From positions 24,192,991 through 24,256,990 of the forward strand of contig JAMXBB010000012.1 of NCBI GenBank assembly GCA_024138015.1: a DNA stretch of 64,000 nucleotides, in the 5' to 3' direction. The stretch is from Lumnitzera littorea (taxonomy: Eukaryota > Streptophyta > Magnoliopsida > Myrtales > Combretaceae). Made by a program: the position numbers and the translations under genes. Within the stretch, counting starts at the first letter, position 1. Each line of letters begins with the position of its first letter. This document shows, one piece after another, positions 1 to 11,608 of this stretch. The notes under the pieces were generated by a model. The model was not told where the DNA came from and ran no database searches. It saw only the letters and a program-made list of their open reading frames with translations.

Positions 1-480
1 GACCCCTTTCACCTACTATATTCAGAGAATATTCATATGGGACCAATGTTGCATTGTCAGCTATCCATCTTGTTTGACATTGTATTACTTTTCCATTTTT
101 TGTCTTGTGTCCCTTTTTGATATGTATTAGGAATCCTCTTTTTGTATATACCTTCTTGTAATTTCATTATTTATAATGTTGTCCTAAGGACTTATTATAA
201 ACAGTTATTTTCTCTTGTAAGCCGTAGATAATTTATATTTTAATACTGAATATTCTATTCTTGTGAGACAACCCTCTCAAGTCTATATTTCATACACTCT
301 TATCTAATCTTGCCGAGTAGCACAAGATTAGTGGTGAGTGGACCTTGACATCAACTTGTGTGTCATATCAAGTGTGGTGTCAAGTCATGTTGTATTCATT
401 GGTAAGTCACATCCTCTGAGCAGCTTTACATCAGCTACTCTTGTTTGATTATGGATCATTTTCCTCTAATTTTCTTTGAT
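1..480. other. AT-rich sequence with no recognised gene
   Basis: No reading frame with family resemblance was found. The stretch at about 255-415 has the feel of a retroelement long terminal repeat or its flank, but no second copy lies in the window and no terminus could be defined. It may be the distal part of the LINE that follows on the minus strand. Confidence 0.3.
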
Positions 481-1273
481 ATCTCAAATGATCTATTTCA
501 ATTCTAATCTACCTCGGTAAGCCCTAATGATGACTGAGCTCATAAGCACACCAAACATTACAATTGTCTTTCTAAGATGATTCAACCATATCCATGAAAG
601 AATGGTGTTTAGTTCACGGAAGTTAGAACAATGACCACCATTCTTTCCCAAAATCTATACTAATAGAAGAGAGTGATCTAAATAGGTTTTATTCAAATGA
701 GAAATCGAGGTTGAATTAAACTTGGAAATCCATTCACCATTTGTTAAAGCCTTACCAATTCTGATATGAGTTTCATTCCTTAGCCATGTGAAAGGATTTC
801 TAGAAAAACCTACTTTAGATAATTGACAAGAAGTTATCATATTTTGGAAATCTTACATAGAACTAGAATAGTGTTTCCTTCCACCTTTCCTTTCATGAGG
901 AGAAAGACTGTATTGAAGTCATTGATAACCATCCAAAGGCCATTTGTAACTTTATGTAAATTTGTTAAATCCTCTCGAAGAGATTTCCTTAAAGCTCTCA
1001 AACATTTAATATATACTACAATGATATAAAAGGAAAAGGGGAAGTAAAAAGTGTACATTTGATATTAACTAATCGATCTGTTTCTCTTTTAATATTTCAA
1101 TTAACATAATCATGCCACAAAATCGAGATCTTTGAATTATCATTAGAGAAGAAGTGTTTAAACCTTAAAGATTTTGCAATTTTTTCTAATTTATGGAGAA
1201 TAGCAAGCTTGTGTAATATTTTAATTGATCTTTCTTTTGCTAAACCCATAATATTCCAAAATAAAGATCTCAT
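480..1273 (-). pseudogene. LINE ORF2 remnant: APE-type endonuclease
   Basis: Read on the minus strand, this begins with an ATG at 1273 encoding MRSLFWNIMGLAKE, the usual opening of plant L1-type LINE ORF2 endonucleases. Downstream, a fragment reading GLWMVINDFNTVF (about 1058-837) matches the endonuclease motif in which a glycine-aspartate-phenylalanine-asparagine core holds a catalytic residue; here the G is replaced by N. A second fragment (838-655) reads GFSRNPFTWLRNE and then HLNKTYLDHSLLLV, the conserved C-terminal endonuclease signature (xHxxxxxSDHxPL in intact copies). The frame is broken by stops and shifts, and the reverse transcriptase part is not visible, so this is a truncated, inactive copy. 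The limits are approximate. Confidence 0.75.
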
Positions 1274-2440
1274 GGTGATTGATTTTGTTGGACAAATTTT
1301 TTTGCACTTGCCTTGGTATGCCTAGGAGATGCAGGGAAAGATGACATACCTCTTTTCTTACCTAAGGGAGTTGGAACATCATTAATTTCATAGTCATCTA
1401 CCACTACATGTTTTTGTGAAATTTTTTTTTTATAAGAATAAAGAGTAGGGTCATAGTTAGGATCCTCTTCCTTTTCCTCTTCCTCTTCCTCTTCCTCTAC
1501 TTTACTTTCTCTTTCAATTTTAGAATTTGTTCTTAATAGATCATCTAAGGCTTCATCTTTGTCTTCAATTAACCCATTGCTTGGAATGTCATATGAAATT
1601 GTGTTAGTTTAACAAATAATCTCATTAATTACAGGATCTTTACCTTGATGAGCATGGTTTGTATTCCCTTGAATAGCATCCTTTGTATTAGAGGATGAAT
1701 ATTTTTTTCACCTTCAACCCCTTTCTCTATAGAAGGATCCAAAGGGAGCATTGGTTCCTTAGCCTTGTTTAAGTGAGGATCATTAGCACTATCTTCTATT
1801 GTAAAGTTTAGGTTGTTGATACCTATAAGTTCATCTAAACTCTCTTTCTCGTTAATAGCATCGTTATTAGAACATTGCCCAATATCAACGGTAGTTTTCC
1901 TTTCTCTTTTGTTGTTACAACCATCTTTGGGACATAAACTTTGCTTAACATTTTTTATCTTTTCAACTTTAGAAGATGTGTTGGTATTATCAACTTGGGA
2001 ACATTATTTTGATTTTTTCTTTTTTTTGGCTCTTTTGAGATAGGATACAAAACATTTTTCGATAGATTGTCCCATCTTAAAATATCCAAAACAGTAAGTC
2101 GGGGTATTTTAAAAAACAACATGTTGATATACCCATCTTTCTCAATACCAATCCAATCCTATCCTTATGCTTTTTGGAGACATCAACTTCCACTAATAAC
2201 CTAGCCATTGAAGGTTGAGAAAGATTTGCAGTTGGTTCATCAATCTTAAGGGGGGTACCAAATGTAGTAGTTAATACAAAAGCATTGACTTTTCAAAAAA
2301 ATGTATGGGAAGATTATGAAATGCAATCCATACCGGTACTATAACACTATCTTTATTGAAATAGGAACTTGGAAACCATTTAATCACCCTCATTAGAGAT
2401 GAGTTAATCATCTTCTTTCTTTCCTAGATTCTCGTGTAAT
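1274..2440 (-). pseudogene. LINE ORF1 remnant with DUF4283-like domain
   Basis: On the minus strand, about 2430-2110 encodes LMRVIKWFPSSYF, then VPVWIAFHNLPIHFFEK, then a stretch on the pattern PTANLSQPSMARLLVEVDV. This is the typical order of the DUF4283 domain in ORF1 proteins of plant L1-type LINEs (nucleic-acid binding, gag-like role). A frameshift near 2140 separates it from WIGIEKDGYINM. Farther downstream a degenerate zinc-knuckle-like stretch (YCFGYFKMGQS) and a glutamate-rich tract encoded by the hexamer repeat at about 1464-1499 can be read. ORF1 sits directly before ORF2 on the same strand, as in an intact LINE. Several stops show it is dead. Confidence 0.7.
1464..1499. repeat. CTTCCT-type hexamer microsatellite
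   Basis: Imperfect tandem TTCCTC hexamers. On the minus strand they encode a glutamate run inside the LINE ORF1 remnant. Confidence 0.8.
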
Positions 2441-4179
2441 CTTCTTATAGAGTAGGTCAAGTTAGGATTTTTCTTTAATTAAGTAGTCTAAACTCCACAT
2501 GACTTTTGAGTCCCTTGGTAATAAAAAATTACCTAACCTCCTACATAGATGGTATTGAATAAAAAAAAAAAAAAAGGAGCCAATTAATGCAAATTTTAGA
2601 GAACACAATTTTTCAATTTCATCTTCTTTTAGTAAGACAATTGGTTCTCTTTTAAAAATTATGGGTTTTCTTTTTCTTGACCTAAAATAGCACCTGAAGG
2701 AGTACTATGCTCTCTAACAATTTGGGTAAAAGATTTTTTAAGGCTTTTTGGAAAAACAAGTTTAACATCCTCTTCCACTTGCACTGTTTTCACTGGTGCA
2801 CTGTTTTCACCTTCAACAACCATAAAATGATGAAAAGAATCAATAAAAAATAAAGATTAGGGAAAAAGATGAGATAGTAACGGGTAGATAGGAGTTTAAG
2901 CTGAAGTAACAAGTCACTGACCTTGAAAACAGATAACCAAAAGCTTCTAAAATCACGGTCCAAATAGGAATAGAAAATAAAGGATGCCAAAATTGACCTT
3001 ACCAACCAACAAAAGCAAAAAGCCAAAAAGAATCCAACATTTTTAGCCAAAGAAACAAATATGAACACTAGGAAAAGGCCATAGCAAGATGCACTTAAAG
3101 AAACTAGATCATAGGTAAAACAAAGTTGCCAGAGGTAAGGAAAAAAGACCTAAAAAACAGTACCCTTCTACAAGTTGTAGTAAGGATTCAGGAAGACTAG
3201 AATGTAAAAAAGGACCAAAGTGCATATAGTTCCTAGCTTGTAATAAGCAAAATTCAACTGATAAAGAACAACTGAAGACGCTTAAAAGAGAATTGAAATT
3301 AACCAAAAGGCCTTAAACTATAACATATAACAGCAAGATAATGAAGCTTCAAACAAAACTAAGAAGCAAAAGAAAGAATAAAATCATACATAGATCTTAG
3401 CTTACTTAAAGAAAAATTGTAATAAAGGATAAGATATCCTACAATACAAAAAAAAAAAAAGGAGATTTTTATAAGACACTAAAGACCACTAAGAGCATCA
3501 TGCAAATGTATTTGTGTAGATGTATAAAGATAAGCATCAAAATATCCTATAAAGACAGCCCAAATGTACTTAAAAAATGATGAATTTAAGTTAGTAAAGA
3601 AGTACTAGACAAAATCCATAAAACACCTTGCAAAAATATATTAGAAATTGCTAAAAATAAATATAAAAATAATTTAAAACTCCCACAATACACAAGGAAT
3701 ACAATGGTCTACAGATCTAGATCATAGCCACCAAATCCAAGGAGTTATGAATTCAAGAAATAGATGAGGACTGCTAGAAGATTTAAATCTTATTATGGAA
3801 TTGAAAAGAAAAAAAAAACCCTAATTTAGTTGGTACATCATGCAAAGGGAAATGCTAGAGGAGGAAAAGAATGGTAGACGGAGAAGCAGTTTGACAAAGA
3901 CAAGATGTGGCTTCACTATTACTGTATGGGGTGTAGGAAAATTCACAATAATCTAAAAGGGAAAAGAAAGGAAAAGGAATGAAAGAAAAGGGAAAATAAA
4001 TAAAAGATGCAATTCTTTCGAGTTTGTTTGTTGGGTGGATGTGGATTTAGATTCTACTTTCAGTTTATTTTGAAATTTTAAAAATTTAGAGAATCATGGT
4101 CTAATGACCCCTAACCAGATGTAAAGGGACAATCAATAAATACATAAAAAAAAGAGTAAAATGATGCAATAAATGTACA
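2441..4179. other. Gene-less stretch between LINE and MULE
   Basis: The sequence is A-rich with many poly-A runs (about 2560-2575 and 3448-3461). The small frames on the minus strand (2790-3306) show no family resemblance. It may contain the 5' untranslated part of the LINE, but no boundary or target duplication was found. Confidence 0.4.
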
Positions 4180-4189
4180 TAGAAAAAGT
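4180..4189. repeat. Left target-site duplication of the MULE
   Basis: TAGAAAAAGT, identical to positions 16623-16632 at the other end of the element. The local sequence is A-rich, which lowers the weight of the match. Confidence 0.5.
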
Positions 4190-4939
4190 GAAAAAAAAAA
4201 GTTAGTTTGCCCCTTATTTTTCCTAATTTCCATCATTTGATGAGCGAAAATTATAAACAAACACGCATCTCCTAAATGGGATAACTAACTCACATGCTAA
4301 AAATGTGATTAAAGAATTGCAATATGAAAATGCGATTTAAGAATGGCAATATGAAAATGTGTGTGTACGCCTAACACTTACTTCCCAAATTAATGAAATG
4401 GTGCATCTTTGGAGGTAGGGTGAATCACATCCTTTAGATGCGATTTTATCGAAACCTTAAACACATATACCCTTACCCCACCCCTTCCCGACCTCCTTCT
4501 TTTACATATGGTGAATCACTTTCTCACTCTAAAATACAAAAAAATTAAAGCTGCGATTTCTCTCTCCCCTACTTCTCCATACGCAATTTCCACCCATTTC
4601 TTCTTTCAAATTTATATTATGTGAGTTGTATTCATGTCTTCGATGTCTGTTTAGTGGGTAAATGTCACTAATTTTTATTTTTTTTAGTTAATATGAGTGT
4701 TGTTTTACTTATCTTAACATCTTTTCTCTCTCTAATTTTTGTAGGTTATAATTTCAATTACTTGCAAGTGTTGCTTCTGCTTTGGTATCTAAAAGAGGTA
4801 AATCTACAAGCAGTCTTACTTTCACTATATACTCTTGTTTGTGCATTAGTGCTTGAAATTGATTTTGGAGCATGAGTTAACTCTTATGATTTTTGCACAT
4901 GGGAATGTATTAGATAGTGTAAATGGGTCGCATTACCAT

Positions 4940-7480
4940 AAATGGCATTTAAAACTATTAAGGTGAGGGTAGATTTGAGATATGGGGAGTTATTGCAGAA
5001 GATTTGTTTAACCATTGAGATTGATCCTACTGCTCATCAAGTCGAAGGGTTTCATAGGCAACCTGTTATCATTTTTTATAGTTTAATATGACCATACTAT
5101 TCTTTAAGTCTTATTAGTGATGATGATGATGATGTGAAGAGTCTAATTGAATTTGCAAAAGAGGTGGGTCGCTTTGTTCATTTAAGAGCTTTTCATCAAC
5201 GTTAAAGGCAGCTTTACCATGACGCTTTTGAGAAACACACTGAATGAGTTAGTCATGCCAACAATCATGCCTCCATTCATACAAGTACAGTCATTCATAG
5301 ATGGTGTAACTACTTTAAAAGAAAATGTTGATGTTAACGAGCCTTGTATGGAGGAAGTGGATTTGCCCATTAGTAATAATCTTGATAGAGAGATAGATGA
5401 GGCATACAACATTATATATAATGATTCAAAGAAGAGGCAATAAATGAGGAGAGTGAAATGGGTAGGCAATTTGATGATGATGAGATAAACACTATAGATG
5501 ACCCCAACCTCTTGATAGATGATGTAGTGTGCAACTCACCACTGGTTCAGTAAAATATACAGTCTATCAATCAGCAAAGTCTCCTCTCCTTTGAGCATTC
5601 GGTTCCCTTCTTTAGTAAGATGGATGGTAGGGATGGTTATATTACAGGAGACTACTATTTGTTTGAAATAACTTACCATTGGTGATGTGTTGAAGAAAGG
5701 GGCGCAGTTTGCAAGGAAATCCCACTTGATATATGCATTTAAGTCATTCCACATCAAGCATCACCACAATTATTAGGTTAACATATTTGATAAGAAGGTT
5801 AGGCATGTTGTCTGCACAAAGAGGAACAGGGGATGTAGATGGCGGCTTCATGCATACCAGAAGCATATAGATATAGACTTTGTGGTCACAATTATTGAGG
5901 GACTACACATATGTCTCAATCCTATTTTATCTTAGGATCATCTACAGCTGGATTTCAGTTTCATAGCTCAATCTTTTCTTGGTCAGGTTAGGAATGAGCT
6001 TGATGTCAAGGTCTATGTTCTCAAATAAACATTATTAGATACCTTTAAGTACTTGGTTTTGAAGAGGTGAGTATGGGTTGATAAGAGGAAAGTGATTGAA
6101 GTAATATATGGTGATTGGGATAAATCTCACATAGAGCTACCAAAGTTGTTTAATATTATCCTAATAGACTAACCTAGGATCTTATGTGACTTAGGAACAT
6201 GTGCTAAGTGTAAAGGATAGCAAGCATATCGATGTATTTCATAAAGCATTCTTGACATTTGGTCCATGTGAACATGTTTTTCAAAACTACAGGTCGGTTA
6301 TAAGCATTGATGGCACCTTTTTGTATTTTCAGTGTAAGTTATTGATTGCATGTAATATGGATGGTGCTAATCATATAGTCCCCTTAGCATCTTCTTTAGT
6401 AAATGAAGAATCATTCGCTTCCTAGGCTCGGTTTCTAATGTTATTGAAGGAATGTTTTGGCAAACATCGAGATGGGCAAAACTATATGCTTTATATCGAA
6501 TTGACATGCTAGTATGGGTGAAGCTGTTAGATACAAGGATGTTGGTTCATGGGAGCCCTTTGCAAAGTGGCGTTATTGCATTAGGCACGTGGTTGGTAAC
6601 TTCAATACTAAGTACAAAAGTGTACTACTAAAGAAGCTTGTCATTGCAGTTGCTTTGAAGCCCATCCTTTGAAGCATGATTTTCACATGAAGGAATTGAG
6701 GAAAAGGAAATAGGATGCATTGAATTGGTTTGCAAAGATCCTAAAGGAAAGGTGGATTAAAGTGTACGATGGTGGTTTTAGGTATGGTTTCATGATCACA
6801 AACCTTAGTGAAAATTATAATGTTGTGTTGAAGAACTTAAGGTGTTTACTAATGGAGGCCGTAGTCTTGAAAATCTTCTACAACTATATAGGGTATTTCT
6901 AAACATGTTGGGATAAAGCAATTAAAGTAATTGGCAAGGGAGAAGTGTTTACTTTGTAAGCCAATGAGAAGATTTTGAGGTGGCAATAATCTACTTTCCA
7001 ACATAAAGTTGTAACATATGATAAAATGAATGGGATATGTGAGGTTAAAATAGGTAGGAGAAGGATAAGATATGGCTTGAAGGGTAGGAATAAGCATATG
7101 GTGAACATATTATGGACATGTACATTGCGGCAAATAGCAAACATATAAGATACCATATTAATATGGTTAGATTGCCTTGGTACATTTTATGGTAGATGGT
7201 GTTAAGACAGTAGCTAAGTGATATTACTGGGATCTCCAATAGGTTATCTATTGTACCAGCTTCCATCCTCTTAGAGACATTCGTATTTGGCTCAATGTGG
7301 ACACACCAATAATTCATCCCAACTATGGAGTGACGTGAACTAAAAATTGACTACAGTCCAAGTGCTATCACAATGAAATAGACCTTAAAGGGCTACTGAC
7401 GAAGAATTGTTATGGTTATTATAGGAATGAGGGGTATAATAGGAGAAGTTGCCCCAAACGAAAGAAGACAAAAGGTGTAA
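4940..7480 (+). pseudogene. Degenerate MURA (MuDR-type) transposase
   Basis: All the regions of a plant MURA transposase can be followed in order, interrupted by many stops and shifts. (1) An N-terminal domain reading VRVDLRYGELLQKICL, then FHRQPVIIFYSL and a run of aspartates (about 4960-5170). (2) The DNA-binding and linker part ending in VIEVIYGDWDKSHIELPKLF (6095-6155). (3) The catalytic region beginning FHKAFLTFGPCEHVFQNYRS then VISIDGTFLYF, where the D of IDGT is the first acid of the DDE triad (6230-6420). (4) WIKVYDGGFRYGFMITNLSE (6750-6815). (5) A SWIM-like region after GICEVKIGRRRIRYGLKG (7035-7100) that has lost most of its cysteines. (6) A decayed zinc knuckle, CYGYYRNEGYNRRSCPKRKK (about 7400-7465). 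It cannot make a working enzyme. Confidence 0.85.
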
Positions 7481-8248
7481 CGATTTGTCTTATTACTTTT
7501 GTATTACGAACGTTTATTTAATGTTACTTTATTGTGTTTATTTTTCTCTTATTTCTCCCATTAATGCTTCCTCTCAAACTATGATTTGTTTTTTAGGAAA
7601 ATGCAAATAACATTCCTAAACTTTGACTTAAGTATAGATTGATTCTCTAAATTATTAAAGTGTGGTTTTTGATTCTCTAAACTTTGATAAATTGGCAAAT
7701 AGCTCTTATAAATTGAGAACAACTGCTTTAAACTTTGATTTTAATGTGCATATGCATCTAAAAGTTACCAAAATGTGCTTTAAAACCCCTTAAACATTGA
7801 CTATAATGTGATTTTTTTTAACTAAAAAAGGAAATGTTCTTTATATTGCCAATTTATTAAAGTTTGAGGAGTCAAAAATCACACTTTAAAAGTTTAGAGG
7901 GTCAATCTGCACTTAAATCAAAGTTTAAGGGAATTATTTATATTTTCCAAAAAAAAAAAAATCAAAGTTTAAGTAAAGGCATTAATGGGAGAAATAAGAG
8001 AAAAATAAATGCAGTAAAGTAACATTGAATAAACGTACGTAATACAAAAGTAATAAGACAAATCATCAAACCTCCTATCTTCTTTCATTTGGGGCAACTT
8101 CTCCTATTGTACCTCTCCTTCCTATAATAACCATAGTAGTTCTTCATTAGTGGCCCTTTAAGGACTGTTTCGTTGTGATAGTGCTTGGATTATGGTTGGT
8201 TCTTAGTTCAAGTCACTCCATAATTGGGATGAATTATTGGTGTGTTTA
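7303..8248. repeat. Large palindrome built from the transposase 3' end
   Basis: The sequence from 7303 (ACACCAATAATTCATCCCAA) to about 7572 recurs in inverted orientation at about 7977-8248, including the zinc-knuckle coding part and the following TTATTACTTTTGTATTACG stretch. Between the arms lies a 353-bp MITE-like segment whose ends are themselves inverted repeats, so the pairing continues almost to the centre near 7774. Total span is about 945 bp. Arm identity looks high but not perfect, with small substitutions and indels. If transcribed it would fold into a long hairpin. Confidence 0.85.
7596..7948. mobile_element. MITE-like segment (copy 1) at the palindrome centre
   Basis: The left end reads GGAAAATGCAAATAACATTC and the reverse complement of the right end reads GGAAAATATAAATAATTCCC. 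The inner part has the recurring phrases 'aaactttgacttaagt', 'aaagtgtggtttttga' and 'aaactttgataaattggcaa', mirrored on the other side. It is the same family as 22727-23078, and half of it is repeated at 8258-8432. No target duplication was found at this copy, as expected if the locus was rearranged after insertion. Confidence 0.65.
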
Positions 8249-8257
8249 CATCACTTT

Positions 8258-8432
8258 AAACCCCCCTAAACATTAACCATAATGTGATTTTTTTTTTAAC
8301 TAAAAAAGAAAATATCTTTTCTATTGCCAATTTATCAAAGTTTATAAGGTCAAAAACCACACATTGAAAGTTAAGGGAATTAATTCATACTTAAGTTAAA
8401 GTTCAGGGAGTTAATCTACTCACCCTTTTTCT
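8258..8432. mobile_element. Half copy of the same MITE family
   Basis: This matches positions about 7771-7948 in direct orientation: the same order of 'aaccataatgtgattttttt', 'aactaaaaaagaaa', 'ttgccaatttatcaaagttt' and a degraded right end. The left half is absent. It abuts the outer edge of the right palindrome arm, which suggests a rearrangement rather than an independent insertion. Confidence 0.6.
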
Positions 8433-8449
8433 TTTGTTTTTTTTTTTAG

Positions 8450-8518
8450 ATGGATTTAGGCCCAATAGATAGATTTTTACTCAGATTACGAGATGCACAT
8501 CGATCCGGTGTAGTTTAG
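8450..8518 (+). pseudogene. Plant mobile domain (PMD/MAIN-like) N-terminal scrap
   Basis: A short frame beginning MDLGPIDRFLLRLRDAHRSG follows a pyrimidine tract ending in TAG. The pattern M-D-x-G-P-I-D-x-x-L-L-x-L-x-x-x-H-R-S is a familiar opening of plant mobile domain proteins, which occur in host genes and captured in MULEs and Ty3 elements. A stop follows at codon 23. Some PMD-like residues may be readable in shifted frames up to about 8790, but the match there is weak. It lies inside the MULE, downstream of the transposase, so it is probably the remains of a second element-borne gene. Confidence 0.45.
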
Positions 8519-8819
8519 ATTGGACGTATATGTAGTAAAGTTGCCTTGTTTAATTTCTTTTTGAACTTAAGGCAGTTGATTATGTTGTACTAACAATGTG
8601 CATTTGCTTCTTGTTTTAGGATTATCAATCGCTCATTTATTATAGGAAGGAGGCGTCTTTACTCTAGTAAGAGCATCAGATACCCTTGAATCCATGCGTT
8701 GTGCATTACTTGGAGTAAGCAAGCTTCCATGGTATAATGCTCTTGCCATTCATATTTCTCGACTAGCACCTTATCACTATGTTGGTTGAGAGATAGAGAC
8801 AAAAGATTCTAATACATGT

Positions 8820-11608
8820 AGTGTGAGACTCTATAAAAACTGATAATTAACTCATAAAACAAAATAATAAAATATTAAATTATTAAGTTATATGTATATT
8901 ACCTTTTATTTATTGGAAACGTGTAAAGTGAGTTTCGATAATTAACGAATTATTAGAAATAAATTACATGCACACTAAAAATCATAAAATAACTTAAATA
9001 ATATTTATGAGTATTTATTTGTATTATATATGTATTTACGTGTCGGTAAAAATACTCAAAATTACTTAAAATATCTAATATATGTTAAAGTAATACTAAA
9101 ATGATTAAGGAAAATTAATAAAAAATTAAGAAAAATTGTTGGAAGTGTAAAATTATTTGGATAAAAGGCGTAACGAGCTAAGAATAAAAGAGGGAAAATT
9201 AACAAATAGGAAATTGACATTTAGAAAGTAAAAAGGAAAAGGAAAATGGATACATGGCAATAAAAAAAATCAAGGAAATATCTAAACACCTCTATAAATT
9301 TAGCAAACCCCCACCAAAACTTATTTTAGATAGTTGAGTGCTTAGGAAAAATTAAAGAGAGGAGAGAAGAGAAGAGAAGAGAAGAAGGAATATTTATAGA
9401 AAAATAAACCAAAAAGTAGTGCAATTAAGGCATTAAAGGAGAATTCACACTCAACTTGTACTTAGGACAAAACCAAACCCACCATCACATAGTGGACCCC
9501 ATGTTTGGTTGTGTTGACAACCCCAGGGTGGCCGAAGGTGGTTGCAAGTTGGTGGTTTAGGTGAGTCTAATTTCTTACTCAATTTTATCTAATTTATTAA
9601 AAATATCAAATTAATATATAAAATTATGAAAATTGGTATTCTAGGGTATTTTGAATGTAGACTTAGGGAAAAAATATCAATATAATAAAATTAGGTTTTG
9701 GGATATAGTGCTATTAAGAAATTACTAAACCCAATCTGATTTTCGCTTTTGTTTTGAATAGCTTTAATGATGTAGTTTTGAGCTCAAAATTTTTGTATGT
9801 ACTATTTAGGATATATCTTACATTACTATGAAGAGTTTTTTCTTTGAAATTAATTTTTTTAATTTTTACTTAATTTTTGGGTCTTAAAATCTTCATAAAA
9901 GATCAATTTTTAGGAATAATTTGGTAATTTATTGATAAATTAAAGTAAATTCTAATTTAAGATATATTTAATCATCATGAAATATAAATTGATGGTGGAA
10001 GATGGTATTTGTAGTATTTGAGATGTTAGATATGTGTATTATAGGGTAATATTGATAATATTATAATATTAGGAATCTAATATAAATATTATTTAAAATA
10101 TAAATTTAGTAAATTATGTGAAAAATATAAGGTATTTTCACATTAGGAGCAAATTTGGGAGTTAGACTAGGAATAAGTGTACAGTACAAATCGGAATATT
10201 GATTAAGAACTAAATAAGAGATATGAGATACCCAAATATAGTTAGATGAATTTCAGATATTAAATCAGGAGGGGTTCCCAGGGTTTACGTTTGAAAATTG
10301 TAATCAGAAGCTAAATTAGAACCTAATTCAAGAACTGAATCAAAAACTAGTTTAGGATTAGTTCAGTTATAAATAATATAAAACTTAGACAATTAGGTAA
10401 AATTATGATTCAAAACTTATATATAATAAGAGTAAAAATACTAAAAGGGTATTTATATTATAGGAACAAGCGACAACGGTTCGACCCTACATTAAGCTTG
10501 ATTGAGCAAATCGAAGACTTCAAATAAGTTTGTGATCAATACATTATTGTATTTCGGAGTACTATTTAATAGTACTTGAAGGCTTAAAAGTATACTTAGC
10601 TGCGTTTGTTGGATAGCTTGATTGTGTGCATACTTATGTGTGTGAGTTTTTGGGTTTAGTTATGTGATTTTGATTTGATGCTTTGAACTGTAATTGTTTG
10701 TTTTGTGTGAAATGATTGAAGAAGTTAAATTAGACTTAATTAAATATATGACTTGTAAATCTAAAACAAACACGTATTACAACCCATTAAGGGAAATGTT
10801 TTAGGATTCTCCAATTAAATACCGACCTCTTTGAAAGGAATAGTATTGAAGTATAATGATTCTTTTTTCATCCTTAGTTAAACTAAGTGACAAGAAAAGA
10901 AGCCGTAATAAGGATGAAGCCAGTGGTTCAAAGGTAGTCGCGAGAGAAGTGGTGTCTCCATTACACAAGCCTAGATTTGGTCATAAGCTATTGAATGTGC
11001 TCTAAATTCCTCAACTTGGATTAGAATAGGTGAAAATTTTCTAATCTCACGACTGACAAGATAACATTGTGCGATGACATTAATTTGTTGCATTGCATTT
11101 AAAATAATTGGCTAATAACTTACTTGTGCTTAATGTATAATCTTATATCTCTATCCTTACTTACTGAGTTGTTGGTTATTTGCATCCATATAGATGTTAT
11201 TGCAGGTCGTAGTTAGGAGGCGGTAATATAACTATCTTGAAGCTACTTACCGCTAGATCTTAAGGAATAAGGGTATAAAGCTGATGATTGATTATGTTTC
11301 TAAGGTATTAGCCCTTATTTTTTAATCTTTTAATATTAATCTATGTATTACTTAAGTAAGGCTAGATTATTAAATCATGTAACATTACTTGGAATATTAG
11401 AATCCTAGTATATGTTTTTCATATTTCTACACGCTAAAGATATATTTAATTCGTAAACTGTTTTTTTCAAAGCAGGTTAGTCATGAACGTCTTGTATAAA
11501 TTAAGTATAAGATAATGGTTATATAGTCAGCTTCTATCCTAAAATAGTTTATACAGCAAGATTGTTACAGCGAGACTGTTATGACTTTATCGCTTTGGGA
11601 CATAACAT
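8820..11608 (+). mobile_element. LTR-like repeat, copy A
   Basis: This is a long non-coding stretch whose order of landmarks recurs about 3.8 kb downstream in the same orientation. The landmarks include TAGGATTCTCCAATTAAATA at 10803, the serial 'catccttag..aa.taagtgacaagaaaag' phrase, 'gtgtctccattacacaagcct' at 10951, 'cttactgagttgttggtta' followed by GCAGGTC at about 11160-11208, and 'gactttatcgctttgggaca' at 11583. A late 'TTACTGAG..' phrase followed by 'GCAGGT' is common in long LTRs of plant Ty3-type elements. No gag or pol frame was found, and TG/CA ends with a target duplication were not established, so solo LTR, LTR pair or tandem duplication all remain possible. Confidence 0.5.
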
